Source: Verrucomicrobiales bacterium
Lineage (GTDB): Bacteria > Verrucomicrobiota > Verrucomicrobiia > Limisphaerales > CAIMTB01
Direction of reading: 5' to 3'
DNA: 64,000 bases
NCBI GenBank assembly: GCA_016795425.1
Contig: JAEUHG010000179.1
Span: 1-64,000, forward strand
A model generated the notes under the pieces. It had not been told where the DNA came from, ran no database searches, and saw only the letters and a program-made list of their open reading frames with translations. Each line of letters starts with the position of its first letter. The stretch's first letter is position 1. This document shows positions 45,119 to 54,551 of this stretch, in pieces. The position numbers were made by a program, and so were the translations under genes.

Positions 45119-45601
45119 GAAGTCAGTGAACGAAGCGCAGCCTGGGATGACAAGGGATTAAAGTGACATCAAAACATATTTTGTTTGTAAGACGAGTGAG
45201 TGCGAAGGGAGTGAGTCAGTGACAGAGTGACAGACCCTGAAGCTACAGGAGAGCTGACCGGGTCGATTGCCATCTGCGGTGGCAAAAAGTCTCGCGGTGC
45301 GGGGAGGAACAAGGGAGAGGGGACTCGAAATCGGATGCCGCGTGCGGAGGCGTCTCGCGGCCCGCCTCGCTTCGAGCGGATCTCGATTTCGATGCCGATC
45401 CATGACTTTGAAGAGTCCGGGCGGCGCGGTTCGAAGCCGTGACGAGGGCTCTCGTCGAGGCTGGGAGGCGGGGGCGGGGAGATCAGGCGCGGGACCGGGT
45501 GCGGCCTGCCGGGACCGGCTGGATCGTTCCAAGTGAGGGCGGCGGCCCCGTCAGAGGGCGGTTTGACACGCGAACTTCCCTCCGGGAGAGTCACCGCTTC
45601 G

Positions 45602-46579
45602 ATGTCGAAACCGGCGTTAGGTCGAGGTTTATCTGCACTCCTGGGCGGCGCACCGTCCGGGACCCGCCCGGCTGCTCCAGGGACGGAATCCCGCCCAGCC
45701 GCCGGGGGTGCGGTTCCGTCTGCACCGGAGCCGAAGCCGACGTTGGTCGCGGGGGAATCCGACGGCCCGCGGGTGGAGCGCGTGTCATTGGACCGGGTCG
45801 TGGCATCGACGCTTCAGCCGCGAAAGGAGTTTCTCGACGACAGCCTCAAGGAACTTGCGGATTCGATTCGGGAGCAGGGGATCCTGCAACCGCTGGTCGT
45901 GCGCCGGCAGGGGGAGCGGTTGGAATTGATCGCCGGGGAACGGCGGTTGAGGGCGGCGCGGCTGGCTGGTCTGACCGAGGTGCCGGTGATCGTGCGGGAA
46001 GCGGACGACACCACGGCACTGGAGTTGATGTTGGTCGAGAACCTCCAACGGGAGGGTCTCAATCCAATGGATGAGGCGCAGGGATACGCGGAGTTGATCG
46101 AGCGGTTTCGACTGACGCAGGAGGCGGTGGCGACCAAAGTGGGGAAGAGTCGGGCGTCGGTAGCCAATGCATTGCGGCTGCTGAAGCTTCCGGCCGAGAT
46201 TCAGGATTGGCTTCGGCAGGGCACGCTGACCTCGGGCCACGGGAAGGTGATGCTCGGCCTGGGGTCGCCCGAACTCCAGAGCCTGGCGGCGAAGAAGGCG
46301 GTGGGCGAGGGCTTGAGCGTTCGGCAGACGGAAGAACTGGTCGCACGACTGGCGGCCCCGCCATTGGCGTCCTCGGTGGTCGGTGCCTCGCCGTCCGGTC
46401 CGATCTCGGCGGCCACCCGCGATCCACACGTCGTGGCGGTGGAGGATCGATTGCGGCAGCGGTTGGGAACGAAGGTTTCGGTGCGCTACCGGCAGGGCAA
46501 GGGGCAGATCGACATTCGGTTTTTCTCTGACGACGAGTTGGAGCGGGTTTTAGACATCATTGGCGTTCGTCTGGATTAA
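45602..46579 (+). CDS. parB: ParB-family chromosome-partitioning protein
   Basis: 325 residues from ATG 45602 (SKPALGRGLSALLGG is the classic ParB N terminus). The ParB/Spo0J core has IREQGILQPLVV (box I), GERRLRAARLAGL (box II, the CTP-binding GERRxRA) and LMLVENLQREGLNPMDEAQGY. The helix-turn-helix follows (LTQEAVATKVGKSRASVANALRLL). It binds parS and clamps DNA in a CTP-dependent way. No ParA gene lies upstream or downstream in the window, which is unusual. Confidence 0.95.
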   Translation: MSKPALGRGLSALLGGAPSGTRPAAPGTESRPAAGGAVPSAPEPKPTLVAGESDGPRVERVSLDRVVASTLQPRKEFLDDSLKELADSIREQGILQPLVVRRQGERLELIAGERRLRAARLAGLTEVPVIVREADDTTALELMLVENLQREGLNPMDEAQGYAELIERFRLTQEAVATKVGKSRASVANALRLLKLPAEIQDWLRQGTLTSGHGKVMLGLGSPELQSLAAKKAVGEGLSVRQTEELVARLAAPPLASSVVGASPSGPISAATRDPHVVAVEDRLRQRLGTKVSVRYRQGKGQIDIRFFSDDELERVLDIIGVRLD

Positions 46580-46582
46580 TTC

Positions 46583-47704
46583 ATGAATACTTCCGAGTTC
46601 CACAGTTCCTGTGCGTCGGCTCTCGAGGCGGCGGCGGGCAAGGTCCCCCAGTTGTCCGCTTTCCTGGGCCTGGACGGGTTTGTCGACGAGATCATCGCCG
46701 TGGTCGACGAGCGTCGCAACGCGCGCGAGTACTCGCGCATTCCAACGATATCGGCGCTGGCCGAACGGATCGGGGCGGCGGCAGGTCGGAGCACCAACAT
46801 CGAGTTGGTCACCACCCGCACCAAGTTGGGTGGGAATGGTCCGATCATGGCCAATGCGCTGGCGGCATTTGGGGTGAAGGTGACGTATCTCGGGGCGCTG
46901 GGATATCCGACGATCGACCCGGTGTTCGAGGAGTTTGCGACTCGGGCGGAGGTTCACACGATTGCGGATCCTGGCCGCACCGACGCGCTGGAGTTCGAGG
47001 ATGGAAAGCTGCTGATCGGAAAGATGTTTCCGCTGGCGGAAGTGACCTGGGCCAACATCAACGCGCACGGGAAACGGGCGTTGGTCGAACAGCAGATGGC
47101 GTCGGCCTCGCTCGTCGGCTTCGTCAACTGGACGATGCTGCCGTACATGAGCGACATCTGGGAAGCGATGCAGAAGGAGATCTGTCCGAAGCTCAGTGGA
47201 GCGAAGCGTTGGATGTTTTTCGATTTGGCGGATCCGGAGAAACGCCCCTTGGCGGAGCGCCAGCGCGCGCTGGAGTTGATCACTTCGTTCCAAACGCACT
47301 TCGAGTGCATCCTGGGTCTCAATGAGAAGGAGGCTTTCGAAGTGGGCGAGGTTCTGGGTTTGACCGGCTTTCATCATAGCCGGGGTGATCTACAGGCCTT
47401 GACTGCCGCCATTCGGCAGAAGGTACCGGTCAACACCGTCGTGGTTCATCCAACCCGACACGCGTTGGCCTGCAGCGGCGGGTCGGTGGACGATGTGGAT
47501 GGTCCCTTTGTGGCGAAACCTCTGATCACGACAGGCGCCGGGGACCACTTCAACTCCGGTTTCGTCCTGGGCAAGCTGTTGGGTTTGAGCAACGGCCAGT
47601 CGCTCCTGTGCGGCGTCAGCACGAGCGGGTTCTACGTGCGCACCGGGAGGAGTCCCGCGGTGGCGGACATCATCGGACTCATGCGGCAGTGGCCCGCGTC
47701 CTAG
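46583..47704 (+). CDS. PfkB-family sugar kinase
   Basis: 373 residues, 3 bp after parB. GLDGFVDEII and GGNGPIMANALAAFGVKVTYLGALG cover the PfkB substrate site. TTGAGDHFNSGF is the ATP-site signature with the catalytic Asp. Substrate unknown; the family includes fructokinase, ribokinase and adenosine kinase. Length is slightly above the usual ~310. Being close to parB is probably only a tight transcription unit. Confidence 0.88.
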   Translation: MNTSEFHSSCASALEAAAGKVPQLSAFLGLDGFVDEIIAVVDERRNAREYSRIPTISALAERIGAAAGRSTNIELVTTRTKLGGNGPIMANALAAFGVKVTYLGALGYPTIDPVFEEFATRAEVHTIADPGRTDALEFEDGKLLIGKMFPLAEVTWANINAHGKRALVEQQMASASLVGFVNWTMLPYMSDIWEAMQKEICPKLSGAKRWMFFDLADPEKRPLAERQRALELITSFQTHFECILGLNEKEAFEVGEVLGLTGFHHSRGDLQALTAAIRQKVPVNTVVVHPTRHALACSGGSVDDVDGPFVAKPLITTGAGDHFNSGFVLGKLLGLSNGQSLLCGVSTSGFYVRTGRSPAVADIIGLMRQWPAS

Positions 47705-47747
47705 GCGGGCAGCCTTCGGCGAAACGGACCTCGCGATATTCGAGACC

Positions 47748-48326
47748 ATGATTCTGCCGATCGTGCGTTACGGTCATCCGGCGCTGCGCCAGAGGGGTGC
47801 GTCCATCGACCCCATAACGACGGACCACCGTCGGTTGGTCGCGGACATGTTCGACACGATGTACGCGGCCCACGGCATAGGATTGGCGGCCCAGCAGGTG
47901 GGCCAGGCGCTGCGAGTGACGGTGCTGGATGTGCGAGGCGTCGAGGATCGGCCCTCGACCCTCCATATCGACGGCAAACCGGTGGATGTGCCGGCGTTCA
48001 TGCCGCTGGTGTTGATCAATCCTGAGCTTTCCTTCGGACGCGAGAAGGTGACCGGGCCGGAAGGCTGTCTGAGTTTTCCCGAGATGTACGCTGACATCAC
48101 GCGGCCCGAGTCGATCGAGGTATCCGCGTTGGGGTTGGATGGAAGGCCGTTGGTGTTTCGATGCGGGGGCTTGTTGTCCAAAGCCATCCAACATGAGGTG
48201 GATCATCTGAACGGCATTCTCTTCATTGATCGCATGGAGAAGGAATCGAAGGCGGCGCTGAAGGGGGAACTGGACCAGTTAATGGCGGAGACCAAGGCGG
48301 CGCTGGAGGCGAAGGATCAGCGGTGA
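47748..48326 (+). CDS. def: Peptide deformylase
   Basis: 192 residues, full length. It removes the formyl group from the N terminus of new proteins. Motif 1 is GIGLAAQQVG (44-52), motif 2 EGCLSFPE with C107, and motif 3 QHEVDHLNG with H149, E150 and H153 for the metal and catalysis. The start is ATG 47748. It lies 43 bp after the PfkB kinase gene. Confidence 0.96.
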   Translation: MILPIVRYGHPALRQRGASIDPITTDHRRLVADMFDTMYAAHGIGLAAQQVGQALRVTVLDVRGVEDRPSTLHIDGKPVDVPAFMPLVLINPELSFGREKVTGPEGCLSFPEMYADITRPESIEVSALGLDGRPLVFRCGGLLSKAIQHEVDHLNGILFIDRMEKESKAALKGELDQLMAETKAALEAKDQR

Positions 48327-48453
48327 GGTCGGACTCGGTCCGATGGGCAGCGTGTTGGTGCGCGGTCTGGGCGGGCACGATCGTGCATCCAGGGGTCGCG
48401 GGAGAAGATGCCGGGAGTCTCCTGCTGATGGGACCAGGAGGTCGATGTCACGA

Positions 48454-48471
48454 CAGGTATCGAGACCTGTT
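48454..48471. repeat. Near-palindrome between def and the next gene
   Basis: ACAGGT, ATCGAG, ACCTGT: six-base perfect arms around a nearly palindromic centre with one mismatched pair. It sits in a 233-bp gap before the DUF4149-like membrane gene and may be an operator. Confidence 0.4.
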
Positions 48472-48559
48472 CCAATGACCCTTCGGAGTTCTACTGGCTC
48501 CGCCGGATGGCCGAATCCGGGCTTGGCTTGCTTCCCGAGGGTTTTCTAGGGTCGAAACG

Positions 48560-49108
48560 GTGATCACGTTTTTGCGCCTGGCGGGTCTCGGCACCGCGGC
48601 GGTCTGGCTTGGCGGCACGGTTTTTTTCGTCGTCGGGCTGGATCCGTTGTTTGGGCGGCCAGAGGTGGTCCGTCTCCTTGGCCCGCTGCATGTGGGCGAG
48701 TTGGGGTTGTTGGCGATGGAGCGCTTTCATTTGTTCCAGGTGATTTGCGCAAGCCTGGGCCTGATCCATGCCCTGGCTGAATGGCTCTATTCGGGTCGCC
48801 CCTTGGATCGTCGTGTGGTGTTTCTGCTGGCCACGATGTTGGTTTTGGCGAGCGTGGGACGGTTGTATCTAACTCCGAAATGCCGGGCGCTGAACATGCA
48901 GTCGTATCTGGGGCCCCAGCGTCAGATCATGCGTCAGGCTTTCACCCCGGCGCAGCGCCAGGCGGAACGATCGTTGGGCATCTGGCAGGGAGTGGGGATG
49001 ATTTTCAACGTGATTTCGACGGCGGGTGCGGTGTTATACTTTGTCCACCAAGCGTCACCGAACCAAGGTGGGCCGCGAGTTTATCCCAGGGTTCGTCTGC
49101 GGATTTGA
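48560..49108 (+). CDS. DUF4149-like small membrane protein
   Basis: 182 residues from a GTG. There are four hydrophobic segments (about 6-28, 51-74, 86-102, 148-166). The conserved pattern WLGGTVFFVV near the first segment and the loop with YLTPKCRALNM resemble DUF4149 proteins. Function unknown. Confidence 0.65.
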   Translation: MITFLRLAGLGTAAVWLGGTVFFVVGLDPLFGRPEVVRLLGPLHVGELGLLAMERFHLFQVICASLGLIHALAEWLYSGRPLDRRVVFLLATMLVLASVGRLYLTPKCRALNMQSYLGPQRQIMRQAFTPAQRQAERSLGIWQGVGMIFNVISTAGAVLYFVHQASPNQGGPRVYPRVRLRI

Positions 49109-49186
49109 CAAACGCAGGCGTGGTTCAACTCTAAGAAGTACGCTCGCCATGGCAGCGACGTTGCCGCTAGGGTGTTGCATCGAGGT

Positions 49187-49483
49187 ATGATTTCTCACGA
49201 ACGACGTTATCCATCGAACGGGTTCCGCAACAGCGGGGTTCCCCATCCACCGCCACCGGAAGAGACGCTGCGCTCGGAGAAATTCCAAGTGGAGCGAAAG
49301 GTCTTTGTCCTCAGTCTCAAGGAGAATCCTCGGGGTCGATTCCTGCGGATCACTGAAGACGTGGGCGGACGGCGGGATCACGTGATCCTTCCGGTGTCAG
49401 GGCTGGAAGATCTTCGGCGAGTCCTGGATCTGATGATCCAGGCCGACAAGGAGACGCCGGCCAAGCTGACGGGCGAGGCCTGA
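49187..49483 (+). CDS. PUR-alpha-like single-stranded nucleic-acid binding protein
   Basis: 98 residues from ATG 49187; GTG 49172 is an alternative. EKFQVERKVFVLSLKENPRGRFLRITEDVGGRRDHVILP (in pieces) matches the short bacterial PUR domain (DUF3276). These proteins bind single-stranded DNA or RNA as dimers. A possible terminator follows. It is convergent with fabF. Confidence 0.78.
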   Translation: MISHERRYPSNGFRNSGVPHPPPPEETLRSEKFQVERKVFVLSLKENPRGRFLRITEDVGGRRDHVILPVSGLEDLRRVLDLMIQADKETPAKLTGEA

Positions 49484-49541
49484 TCGCGAGAGTCTCAGAG
49501 AGCGGACCCCTGCGTCCGGTGGAATGCGGCGCCGTCGGATT

Positions 49542-49580
49542 CTCGAGCACGGCTCGAGTCACCGGTGGCGCTTTTTTTTT
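49542..49580 (+). terminator. Possible rho-independent terminator after the PUR-alpha-like gene
   Basis: A CTCGAG...CTCGAG hairpin (49542-49547 and 49553-49558) and the short palindrome CACCGGTG precede a run of nine T (49572-49580). The stem is some 13 bases from the T-run, so it is not ideal. Confidence 0.45.
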
Positions 49581-49630
49581 GCCCGGTCAGGACAGGGAAG
49601 GATGCCAGCGCAGGATGGGGGAGGCGTGGT

Positions 49631-50878
49631 TCAACCGACGAACCGTCGTGCGGCGACGGTGGCATTATGGCCGCCAAACCCGAAGGAGTTGTTGAGGATG
49701 GCCTCCACCTTCCAGGGCCGTGCGGTGTTCGGGACGTAATCCAGGTCGCAAGCCGGGTCGGGTTGCTCGTAGTTGATCGTGGGAGGGACAACGCCCGTTT
49801 GGATCGCGCGGCAGCACAAGGCCATTTCGACGGCTCCGGCGGCGCCCAGCATGTGGCCGGTGGCTCCTTTGGTGGAACTCACCGCGAGGCGTCGGGCGTG
49901 GTCCCCGAACACCGTCTTCACGGCTTGGGTTTCGCAGACGTCGCCCTGCGGGGTCGAAGTGCCGTGGGCATTGATATAGCTGATGTCCTCGGGGCGGAGA
50001 CCGCCCGTTCGCAGAGCTTCGCGCATGCAGCGGGCGGCTCCTTCGCCGTCGGGGGCGGGGGCGGTCAGGTGATGGGCATCCGCGGTATTCCCGTAACCGA
50101 CGATTTCGCAATAGATCCGGGCTCCGCGGCGTCGCGCGTGATCGAGGTCTTCGAGGACCAGGACGCCGCCGCCTTCTCCCATGACAAAGCCGTCGCGACC
50201 GGCGTCAAACGGGCGCGAGGCGCGCTGGGGCTCGTCGTTGCGGGTGCTGAGCGCCTTCATGGCGCAGAAGCCGGAAATGCCGAGGGGAACGATCGTGGCT
50301 TCCGCGCCGCCCGCGAAGATGACATCGGCGTCGCCCATTTTGAGGGTGCGCCAAGCTTCGCCCAGGGCATGCGTGGAGGTGGCACAGGCGGAGCAGGTGG
50401 CGACGCAGGGTCCCCGCAGGTTGTTGTAAATGGAGAACATTCCCGCGCCCATGTTGAGGATGAGCATGGGGATCATGAACGGCGAAACCCGGCCGGGTCC
50501 GCGCTCAAGCAGCACCTTGTGCTGGTTGCCGGTGGTCTCGAGTCCACCTATGCCGGAGCCGATGAAGGCGCCGATGCGATCCCGGTTGCATTGGTCGAGA
50601 TCGAGCCCGGAATCGCGAAGGGCCTGCCAGCCGGCATGGACGGCGAAATGGACGAAGCGATCGGTGCGGCGGAGTTCCTTGGGGGAAGGAAACGCCGGGG
50701 CCGGGTCGAAATCCCGGACCTCGGCAGCGATCTGGCAATCGTAGGCGGCGGCATCAAAGCTGGTGATTTTTTGGATGCCGCATCGTCCGGCGACGATGTT
50801 GTTCCAGAAGGTTTCGATGTCGTGACCGAGCGGCGTAACGACGCCGAGCCCGGTGACGACGACGCGTCGGTCGGACAT
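49631..50878 (-). CDS. fabF: Beta-ketoacyl-ACP synthase II
   Basis: 415 residues from ATG 50878 (SDRRVVVTGLGVVTPLG is the usual start); an ATG two codons upstream is possible. It extends fatty-acyl-ACP with malonyl-ACP. The active-site Cys is C165 in ATCSACATSTHALG. The two catalytic His lie in NAHGTSTPQGD and KGATGHMLGAAGA. It is directly downstream of acpP and fabG on the minus strand, a normal fab cluster order for the phylum. No obvious SD is seen. Confidence 0.95.
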   Translation of the reverse strand: MSDRRVVVTGLGVVTPLGHDIETFWNNIVAGRCGIQKITSFDAAAYDCQIAAEVRDFDPAPAFPSPKELRRTDRFVHFAVHAGWQALRDSGLDLDQCNRDRIGAFIGSGIGGLETTGNQHKVLLERGPGRVSPFMIPMLILNMGAGMFSIYNNLRGPCVATCSACATSTHALGEAWRTLKMGDADVIFAGGAEATIVPLGISGFCAMKALSTRNDEPQRASRPFDAGRDGFVMGEGGGVLVLEDLDHARRRGARIYCEIVGYGNTADAHHLTAPAPDGEGAARCMREALRTGGLRPEDISYINAHGTSTPQGDVCETQAVKTVFGDHARRLAVSSTKGATGHMLGAAGAVEMALCCRAIQTGVVPPTINYEQPDPACDLDYVPNTARPWKVEAILNNSFGFGGHNATVAARRFVG

Positions 50879-50963
50879 TGCCATGGGAAAGGAATCGAAA
50901 AACGGGGCAGCGGCGGCGTGACGCCGACCAATCTGCCCCGTGGAAGATCGATGGATCTTGGGG

Positions 50964-51212
50964 TTATTTCTGGCGTTCTTCGATGTATTTGGTGACGTCC
51001 CCGACGCTTTGAAGCTTCTCAGCCTCCTCGTCGGGGATCTCCTGGCCGAATTCCTCTTCAAGGGCCATGACCAACTCGACGGTGTCTAGGGAGTCGGCGC
51101 CGAGGTCCTCAATGAATTTGGCCTCTGGGGTCACCTGGTCTTCCTTAACACCAAGTTGGTCGACGATGATTTTTTTGACCCGCTGTTCGATAGATGTTTC
51201 TTGGTCCGCCAT
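50964..51212 (-). CDS. acpP: Acyl carrier protein
   Basis: 82 residues from ATG 51212 (MADQETSIEQRVKK). The phosphopantetheine attachment site is S41 in GADSLDTVEL. Acidic helices match AcpP (VELVMALEEEFGQEIPDEEA). The longer open frame upstream adds a Pro/Thr-rich tail that is not part of ACP. It is between fabG and fabF. Confidence 0.97.
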   Translation of the reverse strand: MADQETSIEQRVKKIIVDQLGVKEDQVTPEAKFIEDLGADSLDTVELVMALEEEFGQEIPDEEAEKLQSVGDVTKYIEERQK

Positions 51213-51304
51213 GGGGGCCGTAGTTGTTGTTTGCGCGTGTCTGTTAGGTGGGAGGTGGGGGGGCGTCAAGCCCCGAATCCCCTAGGGGCGCCCACCGCCA
51301 AAGG

Positions 51305-52048
51305 TTACATGACCATCCCGCCGTCGACCACAAGCACTTGTCCCGTGACGTAACGTCCTCCCGGACCGGCCAGGTAGAGTGCTGCCTCGGCGATATCCTC
51401 GGCTTCGCCGAGAGAATTCAAGGGAATTCGTGCGAGCAATTGGGTTCGCAGTTCCTCCCCAAGCACCGAGGTCATGTCGGTGTTGATGAATCCCGGGGCG
51501 ATGGCGTTGCAGGTGACGCCGCGCGAAGCGAGTTCGCGGGCGACGGATTTGGTGAAACCGATCAGGCCAGCCTTGCTGGCCGCGTAATTGCATTGGCCGG
51601 CGTTGCCGATGAGTCCGATGACCGAGGCCACGTTGATGATGCGGCCGGCGCGAAGCTTCAAAAACTGCCGCGTCAGGGCGCGGGTGAAATGAAAGGCGCC
51701 CTTGAGATTCGTGTCGATCACGGTGTCCCAATCCTCCTCGCTCATGCGCATCAGGAGGCCGTCCCGGGTGATTCCCGCGTTGTTGACCAGGATGTCGGCA
51801 CGGCCCGCCTCCGTGAGGAGATTCTCCGCCACCGCACCCACCGCCACGCCGTCCGACACATCCACGGCGAAGGCCCAGGCCTTCCGCCCGGTCGTCCGGA
51901 TCTCCGACGCGACCTTCTCTGAATTCTCCGCGGTCCGCGAAACGCAGACGACATCGGCGCCCTCGGCGGCGAATCGCAATGCGATCGCGCGACCGATGCC
52001 GCGGCCGGCGCCCGTGACGACGGCGATCTTGCCCTGGAGCAAACTCAT
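51305..52048 (-). CDS. fabG: 3-oxoacyl-ACP reductase
   Basis: 247 residues. VTGAGRGIGRAIALRFA is the NADPH site, NNAGITRDGLLMRM the NNAG region and NYAASKAGLIGFTK the catalytic Tyr/Lys. VIGLIGNAGQCNYAASK is typical of FabG. It reduces the 3-keto group in fatty-acid elongation. It is upstream of acpP and fabF. Confidence 0.95.
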   Translation of the reverse strand: MSLLQGKIAVVTGAGRGIGRAIALRFAAEGADVVCVSRTAENSEKVASEIRTTGRKAWAFAVDVSDGVAVGAVAENLLTEAGRADILVNNAGITRDGLLMRMSEEDWDTVIDTNLKGAFHFTRALTRQFLKLRAGRIINVASVIGLIGNAGQCNYAASKAGLIGFTKSVARELASRGVTCNAIAPGFINTDMTSVLGEELRTQLLARIPLNSLGEAEDIAEAALYLAGPGGRYVTGQVLVVDGGMVM

Positions 52049-52084
52049 GTCGGGGCGACAATGGCAGACACCCTCCGCCGTATG

Positions 52085-53503
52085 TCAATGCGGCGTCCGG
52101 GAATCGTTGGGGTCTTTTTCTTCCCCGTAACCGAGCAATCGCCGCTCTTTGATCAGCCGTGCGACCTCAGCCGGGACCATTTGTTCCCATTGCGTGTCGC
52201 CAGCCCGAAGGCGCGCCAGGACATCCGGCGAGAAGATGGGCAGGTAGTCGGGACAGTATTCGCGGAGCCCCTGGATGAAGTGGTTCTCGATGAGATACCC
52301 GTACAGATGCCGCAAGTGAGGTTCTACCAATAAGTTGCCCGCAGTGATGATCGACCCGGTCACCGGGTCGCGGTAGGGGTAGACGTAGAGCTTCAGTTCG
52401 TTTTTGAAGAGACGCCCGAATGACTCGAGAATGCCGCCTTCTAGATCGGTGTAGTACTTCTCGTCGAAAATCTCGCGCAGGCTCGGCAGCCCCATGACGA
52501 TGCCAATCTTCTGTTTGGTATAACGAAATAAATAGGCGGCGAGCCGATGATAAGCGCCGTAATTCGAAATCAGCACCGTCTTCCCCATCGTCCCCAGCAA
52601 ATCGACCCGGTCGAGGAAGTCCCGCGGCCGGATGGTTCCGCCATCCAGTAAATTGTGGAGCGTCATTTCCATCAGGACCAGGAGGTCCTCGCCCCGCACG
52701 CCGGGTTCCTGGACGAACTGCGCCTGGGCGCACTGGAGCATGTCCAGGGTCACCTTGGTGGGAGGCCGAAATGTGCCGCGTTCGACCAGGATATTCTTCT
52801 TGTAGAGGACTTCCGAAGCTTGGACGACCTCGCCGTCGGCGGTGAACATGGCGGACGAGGTCAATCCCAGTTGGACGAGCTTGAGGCTCACCAATCGATT
52901 GTCGAAGCCCACAAATGCGGGGCCGCCGCATTTGGCCATGTCGACCTCCACCCGTTCACTGCCGAGGTCATCGTTGAGCGAGCGGAGGAAACCCTCGAAA
53001 TCGTGGTGCAGGTTGAGCGCGGCGTAGATGAGGTTGACTCCCATGACGCCGAGCGCCTCCTGTTGCTGGAGATTTTCGCGATCCAGCATGCGGACATGAA
53101 CAATGACCTCCGAAGGCGGGCTTTCCGGAGCATGTTGGAAACGGACCCCCATCCAGCCGTGGCACTCGTCGCGGCGTTGGAAACTCTGAGCGGCAACGGT
53201 ATTGGCGAACACGAAGAAGCGGGTCGACGCGCCACGCTTGGCCGCCAGACGTTGGGTGAGCAGGACATACTCGTGATCGAGCATCTGCTGGAGGCGGTAC
53301 CGGCTGACATAACGGTCGCTCGGCCCATAAATCGCGTCGCTCACCGTCATGTCATACGCCGACATGGTCTTCGCGATGGTGCCCGACGCTCCGCCGACCC
53401 GGAAAAACCAGCGGGCTACTTCCTGGCCCGCGCCGATTTCCGCGAAGGCGCCGTACTTGGTGGGGTCCAGGTTGATTTGGAGCGCCTTCTGCTGGGTTCC
53501 CAT
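52085..53503 (-). CDS. Conserved protein of unknown function
   Basis: 472 residues from ATG 53503 (MGTQQKALQINLDPTKYG). Upstream in-frame codons are non-conserved in look. I recognise the opening FAEIGAGQEVARWFFRVGG and TMSAYDMTVSDAIYG as those of a widespread family whose database names are contradictory (nicotinate-nucleotide adenylyltransferase or TonB receptor). Neither fits the sequence: there is no HxGH motif and no signal peptide. There are no obvious membrane segments. It is downstream of no gene on its own strand and divergent from the isomerase at 53678. Confidence 0.7.
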   Translation of the reverse strand: MGTQQKALQINLDPTKYGAFAEIGAGQEVARWFFRVGGASGTIAKTMSAYDMTVSDAIYGPSDRYVSRYRLQQMLDHEYVLLTQRLAAKRGASTRFFVFANTVAAQSFQRRDECHGWMGVRFQHAPESPPSEVIVHVRMLDRENLQQQEALGVMGVNLIYAALNLHHDFEGFLRSLNDDLGSERVEVDMAKCGGPAFVGFDNRLVSLKLVQLGLTSSAMFTADGEVVQASEVLYKKNILVERGTFRPPTKVTLDMLQCAQAQFVQEPGVRGEDLLVLMEMTLHNLLDGGTIRPRDFLDRVDLLGTMGKTVLISNYGAYHRLAAYLFRYTKQKIGIVMGLPSLREIFDEKYYTDLEGGILESFGRLFKNELKLYVYPYRDPVTGSIITAGNLLVEPHLRHLYGYLIENHFIQGLREYCPDYLPIFSPDVLARLRAGDTQWEQMVPAEVARLIKERRLLGYGEEKDPNDSRTPH

Positions 53504-53677
53504 ACTGCCGCCCGTTCCGGGCTCGGGCAGACAGACGAGTCGATCCTTGAGCGTCGCCACACCGGGACTATTTGGACGGAAGGCGGCGTGTGCAACGCGG
53601 GAAGTGGGCGGAGTGCCTGGACCTGGTGCTGTTCATTTCCCTCGACGGTTTCGGGCCTCCGCCGGAAACATCCGCCA

Positions 53678-54493
53678 GTGCCATTCGCGATCTGCAACGA
53701 AATCTATGAGGGTTGGTCTCTGGCGGACGCTTGTGCCCACGCCGCCCGTTCCGGTTACGATGCCCTCGAACTGGCTCCGTTCACCCTGGCCTCGCGAATC
53801 ACGGACCTGGGAGCGGCCGACCGCGCCCGGATTCGGAAGACCGTGGAGGCTTCGGGCTTGAAAGTGGCGGGGCTGCACTGGCTGCTGGCCAAGACCGAAG
53901 GGTTTCATGTGACGCATCCGGACCCCGCCCTTCGATTGCGGACGTCCGAATATCTTCGGGCGTTGGTGGATGCCTGCGCGGACATGGGCGGGACCATTCT
54001 GGTATTTGGCTCACCCAAGCAGCGCAGTCTGCAACCGGGTGTTGCTCCCGGGCAGGCCTGGGAGTGGGCCACGCAATGCCTGGGCGATGCGGTCAAGCAG
54101 GCCGAGGACCGAGGAGTCACGTTCTGTGTGGAACCGCTGGCGCCCTCCGAGACCGATTTTCTGAACACGGCCGCCGATGCACGACGCTTTGCGGCGCAAT
54201 TCCGGAGCCCGGCGGCTAAAATCCTTCTCGACGTGAAGGCGATGAGCGCCGAGTCCACACCGATTCCGCAGATTATCCGGGAGTCTGCAGGCCACTTCGC
54301 TCATTTCCATGCCAATGATCCGAACTTGAAAGGGCCGGGATTCGGGGATGTCGATTTCAAGCCCATAGCCGAGGCGCTGCATGGGGTGGAGTACCGAGGG
54401 TACGTTTCGGTGGAGGTCTTCCTCTTTGACGAAGGGGCGGACGTGATTGCCCGCCGGAGCCGCGAGAATCTGCGCGCGGCATTTGGGAACTGA
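53678..54493 (+). CDS. Sugar phosphate isomerase/epimerase (AP endonuclease 2 / IolE-type TIM barrel)
   Basis: 271 residues from GTG 53678. The long frame upstream is antisense to the preceding gene and is not used. Xylose-isomerase-like barrel: DALELAPFTLASR, VAGLHWLLAKTEGFHV, GVTFCVEPLAPSETDFLN (metal Glu) and ILLDVKAMSAES, GHFAHFHANDPNLKGPG and YVSVEVFLFD (metal Glu). Substrate unknown. It is the first gene of a plus-strand set that leads into the DUF58 operon. Confidence 0.82.
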   Translation: MPFAICNEIYEGWSLADACAHAARSGYDALELAPFTLASRITDLGAADRARIRKTVEASGLKVAGLHWLLAKTEGFHVTHPDPALRLRTSEYLRALVDACADMGGTILVFGSPKQRSLQPGVAPGQAWEWATQCLGDAVKQAEDRGVTFCVEPLAPSETDFLNTAADARRFAAQFRSPAAKILLDVKAMSAESTPIPQIIRESAGHFAHFHANDPNLKGPGFGDVDFKPIAEALHGVEYRGYVSVEVFLFDEGADVIARRSRENLRAAFGN

Positions 54494-54551
54494 ACGTCGC
54501 GGTCTCCACACGATCCCCATCCGCGACGCGCTTCCACGAAACCAACGCCCC

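Larger units (their letters stand above)
45062..45601. other. Intergenic region between PEP-CTERM gene and parB
   Basis: 540 bp, the longest gene-free stretch in the window. It contains the ribosome binding site of the minus-strand PEP-CTERM gene, a 7-bp stem inverted repeat at 45098-45118, and an AT-rich patch near 45165-45190 suited to promoters. The 3' part is GC-rich and has no recognisable gene, tRNA or parS consensus. The open frames in it look like chance. Confidence 0.55.

Noticed and set aside
45158..45594. Short open frames in the gap before parB
   Set aside because: Low-complexity Arg/Pro/Gly composition, no ribosome binding site and no family match.
49565..50995. 476-residue open frame antisense to fabF
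   Set aside because: fabF has all catalytic residues; the antisense frame has none.
52655..53677. Upstream extension of the sugar isomerase frame
   Set aside because: It runs antisense through the preceding gene and adds 341 residues unlike any isomerase; the GTG at 53678 fits the family length.
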